64,000 nt of DNA from Sodalinema lacuna_A (GCA_900149785.2 FSSI02000010.1:1-64000), one strand, 5' to 3'. Counted from the first letter of the stretch, positions 34,785 to 43,673 are shown. The notes: generated by a model not told the origin, from the sequence alone. Program-made: numbers and translations.

Positions 34785-36311
34785 ATGAAATTGGCTTACT
34801 GGATGTATGCCGGCCCGGCACATATTGGCACCCTTCGCATTGCCAGTTCCTTCAAAAACGTCCATGCCATTATGCACGCACCTCTGGGGGATGACTATTT
34901 CAACGTCATGCGATCGATGTTAGAACGCGAACGAGAGTTTACCCCCGTCACCACCAGTGTGGTCGATCGCAACGTCTTGGCGCGAGGGTCCCAGGAAAAA
35001 GTGGTCGACAACATCACCCGCAAGGATAAAGAAGAACATCCCGATTTAATTGTCCTCACCCCCACTTGCACCTCAAGCATTCTGCAAGAAGACTTAGAGA
35101 ACTTCGTCTCCCGCGCCCAGATGGACTCTGAGGGGGATGTTCTCTTGGCCGATGTCAATCATTATCGCTTCAACGAATTGCAGGCGGCCGATCGCACCCT
35201 CACCCAGATCGTCACCTACTACACCAACAAGGCCCGCAAATACGACCAACTCCCCAACGACAAAACCGAGAAACCCTCGGTAAATATCTTGGGAATGTCC
35301 ACCCTCGGCTTCCACAACCAGCATGATTGCACGGAACTCAAGCGCCTCATGGCCGACTTGGGAATTGAGGTGAATGCGGTTGTTCCCTATAAATCCTCAG
35401 TTCATGAACTTAAAAACCTCTCTCGGGCTTGGTTTAACCTCGTTCCTTACCGGGAATTAGGCTTAGGGGCGGCCCACTATCTACAGCAGGAATTTGAGAT
35501 GCCCGTTGTCGATATTACCCCGATGGGCATCGTAGAAACTGCCCGCTGTATTCGTCAAATTCAAAAGGTATTGCGCGAACAGGGGGCCGATGTCAATTTT
35601 GAGGAGTACATTGACAATCAAACTCGCTTTGTCTCTCAAGCGGCCTGGTTCTCCCGTTCGATTGACTGTCAGAACTTGACGGGCAAAAAAGCGGTGGTGT
35701 TTGGAGATAATACCCACGCCGCCGCCATGACGAAGATTTTAGCCCGAGAAATGGGGATTCATGTGGTTCTCGCGGGAACCTACTGTAAGTATGATGCAGA
35801 CTGGTTCCGGGAACAGGTGAGTGAGTATTGTGATGAGGTGTTGATTAGTGAGGATAATGGCGAGATTGGCGATGCGATCGCTCGCTTAGAACCCTCGGCC
35901 ATTTTCGGCACTCAGATGGAACGTCATGTGGGGAAACGCCTCGATATTCCCTGTGGCGTGATTTCTGCCCCGATTCACATTCAGAACTTCCCCGTCGGCT
36001 ATACCCCCTATCTCGGCTATGAGGGCGCGAATCAGACGGTAGATCTGATTTACAACTCCTTCACCCTAGGGATGGAAGATCATCTGTTGGAAATCTTCGG
36101 CGGCCATGATACGAAAGAAGCCATCACCAAAGGAGTGTCGGCGGATTCGGATCTCGGCTGGAGTAAAGATGGTTTGGCGGAGTTGAACAAAATCCCCGGC
36201 TTTGTGCGCGGTAAGGTGAAACGCAATACTGAGAAGTTCGCTCGTGAACGAGGTGTTGACTCGATTACGGCGGAAGTTCTCTATGCTGCTAAGGAGGCCG
36301 TCGGCGCTTAG
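34785..36311 (+). CDS. chlB: Light-independent protochlorophyllide reductase subunit B
   Basis: With ChlN it forms the catalytic NB-protein of dark-operative protochlorophyllide reductase, a nitrogenase-like enzyme of chlorophyll synthesis fed electrons by ChlL. The 508-residue sequence begins MKLAYWMYAGPAHIGTLRIA, typical of ChlB, and contains the cluster-ligand region LTPTCTSSILQEDLENF. The central Rossmann-like GDNTHAAAMTKILAREMGI and the C-terminal DUF/PCP_red-like segment WSKDGLAELNKIPGFVRGKV are also present. Length is standard. It stands alone; chlL and chlN are not in the window. A GAGAGCAAC ribosome-binding region lies just before the ATG. Confidence 0.98.
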   Translation: MKLAYWMYAGPAHIGTLRIASSFKNVHAIMHAPLGDDYFNVMRSMLEREREFTPVTTSVVDRNVLARGSQEKVVDNITRKDKEEHPDLIVLTPTCTSSILQEDLENFVSRAQMDSEGDVLLADVNHYRFNELQAADRTLTQIVTYYTNKARKYDQLPNDKTEKPSVNILGMSTLGFHNQHDCTELKRLMADLGIEVNAVVPYKSSVHELKNLSRAWFNLVPYRELGLGAAHYLQQEFEMPVVDITPMGIVETARCIRQIQKVLREQGADVNFEEYIDNQTRFVSQAAWFSRSIDCQNLTGKKAVVFGDNTHAAAMTKILAREMGIHVVLAGTYCKYDADWFREQVSEYCDEVLISEDNGEIGDAIARLEPSAIFGTQMERHVGKRLDIPCGVISAPIHIQNFPVGYTPYLGYEGANQTVDLIYNSFTLGMEDHLLEIFGGHDTKEAITKGVSADSDLGWSKDGLAELNKIPGFVRGKVKRNTEKFARERGVDSITAEVLYAAKEAVGA

Positions 36312-36324
36312 TTGTGCTGAGGTA

Positions 36325-36367
36325 AATCGTTGCCAGTCGGATGGCTACCTGTAAACTGGCAACGATT
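36325..36367. terminator. Perfect 13-bp inverted repeat between convergent chlB and nadA
   Basis: AATCGTTGCCAGT and ACTGGCAACGATT pair perfectly around a 17-nt loop. The stem lies just after the chlB stop and before the nadA stop, so it could act for both strands. There is no T tract directly after it on either strand, so it is a likely but unproven terminator. Confidence 0.5.
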
Positions 36368-36381
36368 CGCGATCGCTCAAC

Positions 36382-37350
36382 CTAGCGACTCATTTCTAAC
36401 ATCCGTTCAATGGGTTTGAGGGCAGCCAAGCGGACATCTTCCGGGAGGGTAATTTCAGGCTGACGCTGTTTCATGGCCAGATAGAGTTTCTCCAGGGTGT
36501 TGAGGCGCATATGGGGACATTCATTGCAGGCGCAAGTTCCCGTCGGAGGCGCCGCGATGAAGGTTTTACTGGGCATCGCTTTCTGCATTTGGTGGATGAT
36601 GCCCGGTTCAGTGGCCACAACAAAGGAACTGCGTTGACTTTGTTGAGCATAGTTCAGCAGGGCAGTGGTTGAACCGATATAGTTAGCGTGACGCAAGACT
36701 GGGGTTTCACATTCAGGGTGAGCGATAATTTCGGCTTCTGGATGTTGAACCTGTAATTGCACCAGTTTTTTCTCGGAGAAGTTTTCATGCACCATGCAGC
36801 TACCATCCCACAGGAGTAACTCGCGGCCGGTTTGTTCGATGACGTAACGGCCGAGGTTGCGATCGGGGGCGAAGATAATCGGTTGTTCTAAGGGAATTTG
36901 GTTGACGATATCAACGGCGTTGGAACTGGTACAGATGATATCGCTCATGGCTTTGATGGCGGCGGTACAGTTGATGTAAGACACCACCAAATGGTCAGGA
37001 TGAGCGGCTTTGAAGGCGGCGAAGGCCTCGGGAGGGCAGCTATCGGCTAGGGAACAGCCGGCCTCTAAGTCCGGTAAAAGGACCAGTTTTTGAGGATTGA
37101 GGATTTTGGCGGTTTCCGCCATAAAGTGAACTCCGGCGAAGACAATCACCTCAGCATCGGTGTTAGCGGCTTGGCGAGAGAGGCCGAGGGAGTCACCGAT
37201 ATAGTCGGCGACGTCTTGGATATCGGGATCTTGGTAGTAATGGGCCAGGATGATGGCGTTGAGATCCTGCTTGAGGGTGGCGATCGCCGCGAAGAGATCG
37301 TCAGGAAGTTGGGATTGGCTGGGTTGGGAGAAAGATGCGGTCGTAAACAC
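36382..37350 (-). CDS. nadA: Quinolinate synthase A
   Basis: 4Fe-4S enzyme that condenses iminoaspartate with dihydroxyacetone phosphate to quinolinate for NAD synthesis. The 322-residue protein has LNAIILAHYYQDPDIQDVADY near the N-terminus, CTAAIKAMSDIICTSSNA (first cluster cysteine region), HPECETPVL (second) and GTCACNECPHMRLNTLEKLY (third, CxxC). Length is normal for the class with a short N-terminus. ATG at 37350. A candidate promoter lies 47-77 bases upstream. It converges with chlB. Confidence 0.96.
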   Translation of the reverse strand: MFTTASFSQPSQSQLPDDLFAAIATLKQDLNAIILAHYYQDPDIQDVADYIGDSLGLSRQAANTDAEVIVFAGVHFMAETAKILNPQKLVLLPDLEAGCSLADSCPPEAFAAFKAAHPDHLVVSYINCTAAIKAMSDIICTSSNAVDIVNQIPLEQPIIFAPDRNLGRYVIEQTGRELLLWDGSCMVHENFSEKKLVQLQVQHPEAEIIAHPECETPVLRHANYIGSTTALLNYAQQSQRSSFVVATEPGIIHQMQKAMPSKTFIAAPPTGTCACNECPHMRLNTLEKLYLAMKQRQPEITLPEDVRLAALKPIERMLEMSR

Positions 37351-37396
37351 AGTGAAAAAAGATGACGGGATGGGACGTTAACAAAATGTTAACTGA

Positions 37397-37427
37397 ATTA
37401 TAGTGGGTTTTACCAAAATTCCGTCAA
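37397..37427 (-). promoter_or_regulatory. Candidate sigma-70-type promoter of nadA
   Basis: On the minus strand TTGACG (37422-37427) and a consensus TATAAT (37397-37402) are separated by 19 bases, longer than the 17-base optimum. They lie upstream of the nadA ATG by an ordinary leader length. Confidence 0.4.
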
Positions 37428-37454
37428 ATCTTTCTCAACGAAGCAGCCGGAGGT

Positions 37455-37564
37455 AGGCAACCACAAGGGATTCCCCCTATACCCTTTGGGGTCTGGTGTT
37501 CCCTTCTGGTTGCCTCTTGGCTTCCCCTCCGTGGGAGAGACTCGGGGAGGTTAGGCCTTTTTTG
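37455..37564. other. Structured element between the DUF2325 gene and nadA
   Basis: A 15-bp stem with one mismatch (37455-37469 with 37501-37515) encloses a loop that itself holds CCCC/GGGG. A second 5-bp stem CCTCC/GGAGG (37526-37550) is followed on the plus strand by a six-T run at 37559-37564. No plus-strand gene lies upstream, so it is either a minus-strand RNA structure in the nadA leader region or a dispersed repeat. Confidence 0.4.
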
Positions 37565-37589
37565 TTCCTTGTTCGGGTGTTCCCTGCTT

Positions 37590-38621
37590 CTACGCCGTTT
37601 TAGAAAACTGACTGGCGAGAAGTTGGGTTTTTAGCCCCAGTTCGATCGCCTCTAAGACTCGGGTCATCCCCGTTGTATTGACCATTTCGGGAGTTTTGCC
37701 CGCTTTCTGTGCCACCTGCATGGCTTTCTCGGTCAGAGAATGGCTGGCATACCCGGTAATGATCAGCAGTAGGTCAGCACTATAGATATGGTTTTCGACC
37801 TGTTGTGCCATTTGCAACCCTTCCTGGGCCGTGCACCAGACTAACTCGACATCGGAATCGCGCAGGCGGTTCTTGACGGCGGTGGCCAGGCGATCGTGTC
37901 CGCCAAACACCACGACTTTTCCGGCGAGTTGACTGTAGGGATTGGGGCGTTTTTCCGAGGTTCGATGTCGAGTTCGTGGTTGCACTTCCGAGGGACGTTC
38001 AACTCGGGAGCGATTTTCCATCGCCTTATGATAGATAAAATTGAGAGTCTGTTCGTGGGTTCCCCGCAATCGTGCGACGGGGCCTTCCTCACTGAGAAGG
38101 TTAATTCGCTCAATCAGTGCTTCGACGACTTCTTCGAGGGCATCAATGGCTTTTAAGTCGGTGGTGTAGCCTCGTAGTGCGACGGAGACATCTGTGGCAC
38201 TAAAGAAATCATTTTGATCGGAGATGGTTTCAAGCAAGTCTTGCTTGAGGGCAATTCGCCATTGGTGGGTTTGTTCGGATAACTGTTCGTCTAGGAGACG
38301 TTCTTCGTATAAGATGAGTTGGCGATCGACGGTTTGAGCGGCTAACAGGGGGGCATTGTCGAGTTGTTCCTGGATTTCTTTGGCTTTTTGTTCGAGTTTT
38401 TGCCGGCCGGTGCTTTCGGAGATGTTCTCGGCATCGTATTGCCTCAACATGGCTTGCACCTGGTTTAAGAGTGGCTTCAGCTTGGCCTCGATTTCTTTCG
38501 TTTTCTCTTCGATCTGTACGTCGCGCTGTTGCTGAAGACGATTTTCTTCCAACTCGGCTTTCGCCAAGGATAAGAGGCTACTAACGGAATTTTCTAAATT
38601 GCCAAGTTCATTAATATCCAT
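37590..38621 (-). CDS. Coiled-coil protein with a C-terminal DUF2325 domain
   Basis: A 343-residue protein. Residues 10-230 are strongly charged and helical with coiled-coil patterns (LEENRLQQQRDVQIEEKTKE and similar). A basic linker (RTRHRTSEKRPNPYSQ) joins to a DUF2325 domain of about 95 residues (GKVVVFGGHDRLATAVKNRL, LLLIITGYASHSLTEKAMQ). DUF2325 is a small Rossmann-like domain of unknown activity found in bacteria with coiled-coil partners. ATG at 38621. It precedes nadA on the same strand with a 239-base structured spacer. Confidence 0.75.
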   Translation of the reverse strand: MDINELGNLENSVSSLLSLAKAELEENRLQQQRDVQIEEKTKEIEAKLKPLLNQVQAMLRQYDAENISESTGRQKLEQKAKEIQEQLDNAPLLAAQTVDRQLILYEERLLDEQLSEQTHQWRIALKQDLLETISDQNDFFSATDVSVALRGYTTDLKAIDALEEVVEALIERINLLSEEGPVARLRGTHEQTLNFIYHKAMENRSRVERPSEVQPRTRHRTSEKRPNPYSQLAGKVVVFGGHDRLATAVKNRLRDSDVELVWCTAQEGLQMAQQVENHIYSADLLLIITGYASHSLTEKAMQVAQKAGKTPEMVNTTGMTRVLEAIELGLKTQLLASQFSKTA

Positions 38622-39035
38622 GGGGTCTGGGTTCTTGAAGGACGAAATTGTCCTGGTGTACTGTTAGAGCCGTTCTAGGGTCATCTCAGATGGCTCTACC
38701 TGGGTGAAGTACAACAGGTATGCTCTCTATGATACGCCTGGATTAACCGGGTTTGTCTCAAGACGGTCTCAATTCCAGACCGGTTTGTCTGAGTCGAACG
38801 CCTAGGGGCTTCTAAGGGGCTTGTACGGGCTTCTGAGGGGAACTTATGGCTTCTCGGCTGGCGATCGCGCCCCTGCATCCTTAACGGCGGTATCTTAAAA
38901 TGAAACTATGCCTTGCCATAGGGTTCGCCATCTCAACTTCCCCTCCATCGGTACGAGGCCATCAGCCGTGACTATCCCCGCCAGGGTGCCACGGGCCAGT
39001 GCCAACGATTCATTGTCTTCTGTCTAAGAGAACCC
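38622..39035. other. Spacer between divergent DUF2325 and LRR genes
   Basis: About 410 bases. A few short inverted repeats occur (for example ACGGTCT/AGACCGG near 38765-38783). No open frame with a convincing start and no recognised RNA were found. It presumably contains the divergent promoters. Confidence 0.4.
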
Positions 39036-40331
39036 ATGACGTCCGAGAATACCCTGGATATCCTGCAATCTACCCTGCGATCGCAGTCGAAAGCCCTCGA
39101 TCTTTGCGATCGTGGCTTAACAGAACTTCCCCCCGAGATTGGAGAACTAGACCAATTGGTCGCTCTCAGTCTCAGTGGAAATGCCCTACGTCACCTTCCA
39201 CCTCAACTCGAACGGTTGCAAAACCTGAAGTTGTTGGATTTAGAGTGGAATGAGTTTGAGGAATTTCCTCGGGAAATTTTAAAACTCAGTCAATTACGAG
39301 AACTCTATATTAGTGGTAATCTTTTAACTGAAATTCCAGTCGATCTCAATCAACTTCAATATCTCGAAAAGCTCCATATCAACAACAATCGCCTCCGAGA
39401 GATGCCCTCGGGACTGAGTACACTATTTAGCTTACGAGAGCTATCGTTACGAGACAATCAGCTCAGTCAAATTCCCGACAACTTTTACCGTCTTACTCGT
39501 TTACGTAATTTGTCGCTGCGGCAAAATTGCCTTTCAGAATTTCCCCAAGCCATTTGCAATTTAGAAAATCTGCACAGCCTCTCTCTCAGCCACAATCCCA
39601 TTGGTGAAGTCCCCTCTGAAATATCGCGCCTGAAATACTTATCTCAACTGGGATTGGGCTTCAATCAACTTGAACAACTCCCGGCAGAAATTTACCATTT
39701 AAAGCAGTTAAAACAACTGTATCTCAATGACAATCAGCTTCGAGATTTGCCTGCTGAAATTGGTCATCTCACAGCGTTGACTGAGTTGTATCTGTACAAC
39801 AACCAAGTTGAAACATTACCAGATGCAATTTGTCAGCTCAAAGACTTGCAGATTTTGTCGATCAGTGGTAATAAGTTGCAAGATTTGCCGCCTTGTTTAG
39901 CGGAACTCTCGGAGTTGACCTCTTTAGCCGTGAGTAGCAATGCTTTTCGTGATTTTCCGGCGGCGATCGCGCAACTTCATCAACTGCAAGAGTTAGCGTT
40001 GGGGGGCAATAATTTTAATACATTTCCCCGAGGAATTTTGCAGTTGAAACAGCTCAAAAACTTAGCACTGTGGGATAACCCCATCGGCGCATTACCGCCG
40101 GACATTACCCAATTGCAAGAATTGGAAATCCTCAATGTTCGCAATACACAATTGAATCACTTGCCGGCAGATTTAGCCCAAATGCCGAAGCTGAAATATC
40201 TCTATGTGGACAACAATCCTCTTGCAAGTTTGCCCAATGACGTGGTTGAAGCCGGAAGCGAGGCGGTGTTAGCTTATCAGAAAGTCCGGCCGGATTCTCC
40301 ACCGGAACTCAGTACAGGACAAACCCCCTAG
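39036..40331 (+). CDS. Leucine-rich repeat protein
   Basis: A 431-residue protein made almost entirely of about fifteen 23-residue leucine-rich repeats of the LPxxIxxLxxLxxLxLxxNxL type. It begins KALDLCDRGLTELPPEIGEL and continues through units such as LTELYLYNNQVETLPDAI. There is no signal peptide and no kinase, GTPase or TIR domain, unlike the Roco-type LRR proteins. It is probably a cytoplasmic protein-binding scaffold. Periodic repeats such as these are common in cyanobacteria. ATG at 39036. The AT-rich DUF262 gene follows on the same strand after 126 bases that hold a REP fragment. Confidence 0.85.
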   Translation: MTSENTLDILQSTLRSQSKALDLCDRGLTELPPEIGELDQLVALSLSGNALRHLPPQLERLQNLKLLDLEWNEFEEFPREILKLSQLRELYISGNLLTEIPVDLNQLQYLEKLHINNNRLREMPSGLSTLFSLRELSLRDNQLSQIPDNFYRLTRLRNLSLRQNCLSEFPQAICNLENLHSLSLSHNPIGEVPSEISRLKYLSQLGLGFNQLEQLPAEIYHLKQLKQLYLNDNQLRDLPAEIGHLTALTELYLYNNQVETLPDAICQLKDLQILSISGNKLQDLPPCLAELSELTSLAVSSNAFRDFPAAIAQLHQLQELALGGNNFNTFPRGILQLKQLKNLALWDNPIGALPPDITQLQELEILNVRNTQLNHLPADLAQMPKLKYLYVDNNPLASLPNDVVEAGSEAVLAYQKVRPDSPPELSTGQTP

Positions 40332-40387
40332 AGGCCTTGCTCATCCTGCCCCCGTTCCCGACAGAACTTTTCAAGCAGGGGGGGGGG

Positions 40388-40405
40388 ATGCGTTGCGGCA
40401 TCAAC
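40388..40405. repeat. REP half-element upstream of the DUF262 gene
   Basis: GATGCGTTGCGGCATCAA matches the core of the REP hairpin found in the full copies at 42529-42711 and 43363-43545. It lies after a run of G and is only a fragment. Confidence 0.6.
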
Positions 40406-40457
40406 TCATTCAGGGATTTTGGAAAACTTGAATCTAAATTTATTGTTGTAGAAAACT

Positions 40458-42527
40458 ATGCAAGTCAAAAAACTTCCCATTTACGAATTTCTAGAAGGGC
40501 GTAACAAAAGCTTTGTTATTCCTGTATATCAACGTGACTACGCCTGGAAAAAGAGCAACTGCGAAAAGTTATGGGAAGATGTGTTGTATCTACAAGAACA
40601 TGAAAAACCCAGCCATTTCTTTGGCGCGTTAGTTAATATCTATAACAACCAAGAAGAATGGATGGTAATTGATGGACAGCAACGACTGACAACCATCTCA
40701 CTCCTATTGCTAGCATTGGTCAATTATTTGAAGGTTAAGCCAGACAAAATCTCCAGCGAAGAAGATTTGCAAGAAGATATTTTAGATTACTACTTAATCA
40801 ACAAGCGGGCTAGGGAAGACTCACAACGAATCCGCTTGAAACCCAATAAGAATGACAAGCTCTATTTCGAGAGTTTATTCGGAGATGAGGCTATCAAACA
40901 GAATGATTCTAATATCATCCAAAATTACCTGTTTTTCTATAAAAAAATATCAGAATCAACAATTAGCGCTTCTGATATTTTTGAATTATTTAAGAAGTTA
41001 GAGATTGTCAATATTGAACTTGAAAGTAGTCTTGATAATCCACAGCTAATTTTTGAAAGTTTAAACTCGACTGGAGTTGATCTAACTGATGGAGACTTGA
41101 TCCGAAATTATGTCTTAATGAACTTGAATAAAGATGAACAAGAAAGGCTTTATAATACCTACTGGGTCAAGCTGGAAAGCCTTTCGACAGACGTTGCTAA
41201 TTTTATTCGTGTTTTTCTGATGTATCGGTTACAGAAAAATATTACAAAAAGTAAGCGAGCAGTTTACAACGAATTTAAGGAATACTCCGAAATCAACTTC
41301 TCAAACAATAGCTCGGAACTACTTCAGTATTTAGTAAAGTATTCCGAGTTCTACAGCTATTTCATCAACAATTCTCAGCATCCGAGTTCAGCAATCAATC
41401 AAGCACTTTACCGGCTACATAAACTAGAATTTACAGTTTGCTATCCATTCCTGTTAGATGTTTTTGATTTGTTCGAGCAAAATATACTCCAAGAATCTGA
41501 TGTTATTCGTATTATTCAGTTAATAGAAAGCTATGCTTTTCGGCGAATATTGGTCACAAACAGCACTCAAGGACTCAATAAGTTATTTATTGTCCTCTCA
41601 AAAGAAATCAAGAAAGAAAAGGGCTGGAAAAAAGATTACTTCCAGATTATGAGTTTTATTCTCAAGAACAAATCAGCCGGTCAAAAATTTCCATCAGATG
41701 AAGAATTTAGGACAACGCTTATCTATAAGGAAGTCTATAAGTTGAATGCGAAAAATAGAAATTTTTTACTCGAAAATTTAGAGAATCATGATTCGCCTTA
41801 TAAAGTTGATCTCGGAGACTTAACGGTTGAACATATTATGCCGCAGAAGCTGAGCCAAGAGTGGAAAGCAGCTTTGGGAAATGGCTATACAGAGATTCAT
41901 CGAAAATATCTGCACACTCTCGGCAATTTAAGTTTGACGGCTAGAAATAGTAGCCTGTCAAATCGAAATTTCAAAGCAAAGCAGGACATTGATTTTAAAA
42001 ACAGTAAGTTGTCTTTAAACTTTGCTTTAAGTGATGTGGAGTTTTGGAATGAACAAGCGATTATACATCGTGCCAATTCACTGGCAGATAAAGCTATTGA
42101 AATTTGGAAGTATCCAGAGTCAACATTTAGTAAAGATAGTGAAGAGGCGGAGTTTTATGATTTGAGTGAGCAAGTTGATTTTATCGGCATGAAACCAAAA
42201 ACTCTAATCATGGGAGAACATCAATATCAGGTTAAGACATGGAGAGGAGTCTTAACAAAAATATGTCAATTTTTGTTTGAACAGTCGCCAACCGAGTTTA
42301 AGTTGGTTGCGGCAAGTCCCGAGTTTTCTCGTTACTTTGCAAATGCGAAAAATAGAGATAAATTACGATTTCCTCTTGAGTTTACAGATTTGTATTTTGT
42401 TGAGGGGAATCACTCGTCTAATAGCGTTATTGCCCTATGTTGTCGATTATGTGCTGAATTGGGAATTGACCAAGAAAACTTCAGTCTCGAAATTGCCGGA
42501 TCACCGGCCCTTATCGAGGGCAATTAA
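40458..42527 (+). CDS. DUF262/DUF1524 protein, GmrSD-like type IV restriction or defence factor
   Basis: A 689-residue protein. The N-terminal DUF262 (GmrS-like, ParB-type nucleotidase fold) shows IPVYQRDYAWKKSNCEKLWED and VIDGQQRLTTISLL. A middle helical part follows. The DUF1524 HNH-type domain lies near 440-520 (LTVEHIMPQKLSQEW, HTLGNLSLTARNSSLSN, the H-x-x-P and N residues). An extra C-terminal domain of ~120 residues has WRGVLTKICQFLFEQSPTEF. GmrSD proteins cleave modified phage DNA. The gene is much more AT-rich than its neighbours, I saw no HIP1 octamer in it, and REP sequences bracket it (fragment at 40388, full copy two bases after its stop). All three facts point to horizontal gain. 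Confidence 0.85.
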   Translation: MQVKKLPIYEFLEGRNKSFVIPVYQRDYAWKKSNCEKLWEDVLYLQEHEKPSHFFGALVNIYNNQEEWMVIDGQQRLTTISLLLLALVNYLKVKPDKISSEEDLQEDILDYYLINKRAREDSQRIRLKPNKNDKLYFESLFGDEAIKQNDSNIIQNYLFFYKKISESTISASDIFELFKKLEIVNIELESSLDNPQLIFESLNSTGVDLTDGDLIRNYVLMNLNKDEQERLYNTYWVKLESLSTDVANFIRVFLMYRLQKNITKSKRAVYNEFKEYSEINFSNNSSELLQYLVKYSEFYSYFINNSQHPSSAINQALYRLHKLEFTVCYPFLLDVFDLFEQNILQESDVIRIIQLIESYAFRRILVTNSTQGLNKLFIVLSKEIKKEKGWKKDYFQIMSFILKNKSAGQKFPSDEEFRTTLIYKEVYKLNAKNRNFLLENLENHDSPYKVDLGDLTVEHIMPQKLSQEWKAALGNGYTEIHRKYLHTLGNLSLTARNSSLSNRNFKAKQDIDFKNSKLSLNFALSDVEFWNEQAIIHRANSLADKAIEIWKYPESTFSKDSEEAEFYDLSEQVDFIGMKPKTLIMGEHQYQVKTWRGVLTKICQFLFEQSPTEFKLVAASPEFSRYFANAKNRDKLRFPLEFTDLYFVEGNHSSNSVIALCCRLCAELGIDQENFSLEIAGSPALIEGN

Positions 42528-42528
42528 C

Positions 42529-42711
42529 GGTAGGGTGCGTCCCGGCATCAATTGATTTGAAACTTTGACCAAAGATTTAAAACTTGCCGGAACGCACCGC
42601 CTCGCCGATGGATTGATGGGGGTGTTTGCTTGGGGGTGATGCGTTGCGGCAAGTTTGAGATTTTTCTGACACAGCCAACCTTAATTGATGCCGCAACGCA
42701 TCCTACCGATT
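42529..42711. repeat. Full REP-type unit left of the RAYT gene
   Basis: A 183-bp unit with two inverted pairs: GTGCGTCCCGGCA with TGCCGGAACGCAC, and GATGCGTTGCGGCA with TGCCGCAACGCATC. The outer ends GGTAGGGTGCGT and ACGCATCCTACC are also inverted. The same 183-bp unit occurs at 43363-43545. Confidence 0.9.
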
Positions 42712-42721
42712 GACCTGCCGA

Positions 42722-43234
42722 TTAAACGCCCCAATCAGGAGGATAAAGACCTTGTTGAATAAATCGATGAACACTTGACCAAGGCCAATCTGTAGGAGAT
42801 TGGCATAATTGATGTTTAACCGGATTCATGTGAATGTAATCGCAATACGCGGCAAATTCTTCTTCATTTCTCACCCGGTGTTCCCAAAACCGCCGCTGCC
42901 ATAAATTGCGTTCTCGTCGGGCTTCTCGCGATAGATTTTGCCCTGTCTCCAAATTTAATTTATCGGCAATTGAGCGTGTCACGTAGCTTTTCAGCAACCG
43001 TATTCGTGTTGAAAAATCACCATCATTTTCTGGTAACGTCCATAGACCATGGAAATGGTCAGGTAATAAGACAAATGCGTCGATTTGAAAAGGACGTTTT
43101 AGGCGAACTCTGGTGATTGCCTCTCGCAGGGCCAACCGAGCCAGATCACGGCACAACCAAGGCTGGCGATCGCAGGTCACCTGTGTTATAAAATATGTGG
43201 CCCCGTTCCAAGGTTTCCGCCGATAATTTGCCAT
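42722..43234 (-). CDS. REP-associated tyrosine transposase (RAYT)
   Basis: Single-domain Y1 HUH transposase of 170 residues, related to IS200 TnpA but domesticated to act on REP sequences. Visible motifs are GATYFITQVTCDRQPWL, FVLLPDHFHGLWTLPE (the HxH/HUH metal site), and RNEEEFAAYCDYIHMNPVKHQL, where the tyrosine of YCDYIHMNPVKH is the catalytic region. It is bracketed by REP units on both sides, as expected. In E. coli RAYT cuts REP hairpins on single-stranded DNA; the same role is inferred. ATG at 43234. Confidence 0.92.
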   Translation of the reverse strand: MANYRRKPWNGATYFITQVTCDRQPWLCRDLARLALREAITRVRLKRPFQIDAFVLLPDHFHGLWTLPENDGDFSTRIRLLKSYVTRSIADKLNLETGQNLSREARRERNLWQRRFWEHRVRNEEEFAAYCDYIHMNPVKHQLCQSPTDWPWSSVHRFIQQGLYPPDWGV

Positions 43235-43260
43235 CTCATTTTAGGAATGATAGACCAAAC

Positions 43261-43545
43261 GGTAGGGTGCGTCCCGGCATCAATCCATTTTAAACCTTCA
43301 CCCAAGATTTGAAACTTGCCGGAACGCACCGCTTTCTTTCCCAGGTTAATAATAGACCAAACGGTAGGGTGCGTCCCGGCATCAATCCATTTTAAACCTT
43401 CACCCAAGATTTGAAACTTGCCGGAACGCACCGCCTCGCCGATGGATTGATGGGGGGGGTTTGCCGGGGGTGATGCGTTGCGGCAAGTTTGAGATTTTTC
43501 TGACACCGCCAACCTCAACTGATGCCGCAACGCATCCTACCGATT
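43261..43545. repeat. REP half-unit and full REP unit right of the RAYT gene
   Basis: A half-unit (43261-43332) and a full 183-bp unit (43363-43545) share the segment beginning GGTAGGGTGCGTCCCGGCAT. Each is preceded by TAGACCAAAC, so the spacing segment is duplicated as well. The apparent open frame across it is only the repeat translated twice. Confidence 0.9.
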
Positions 43546-43665
43546 CAACGTCGTACCGATTCAACGTCGTACCGATTCACCGTTGTACCGATTCATCGTC
43601 GTACCGATTCAACGTCGTACCAATTCACCGTCGTACCAATTCACCGTTGTACCAATTCACCATCA
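43538..43665. repeat. Eight-copy 16-bp tandem repeat
   Basis: Eight consecutive 16-bp units from TACCGATTCAACGTCG to TACCAATTCACCATCA, drifting gradually from CGATT to CAATT. The first unit starts inside the last bases of the REP unit (CCTACCGATT), so the array seems to have grown from the REP end. Unit length, lack of spacers and drift exclude a CRISPR array. Confidence 0.92.
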
Positions 43666-43673
43666 TGCAAAAA

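Noticed and set aside
43186..43530. Open frame with a duplicated 33-residue segment upstream of the RAYT gene
   Set aside because: The duplication is the REP DNA repeat translated twice; there is no start signal and no protein-like character.
43538..43665. Possible CRISPR array
   Set aside because: Units of 16 bp follow each other without spacers and drift gradually; there are no cas genes near. It is a simple tandem repeat.
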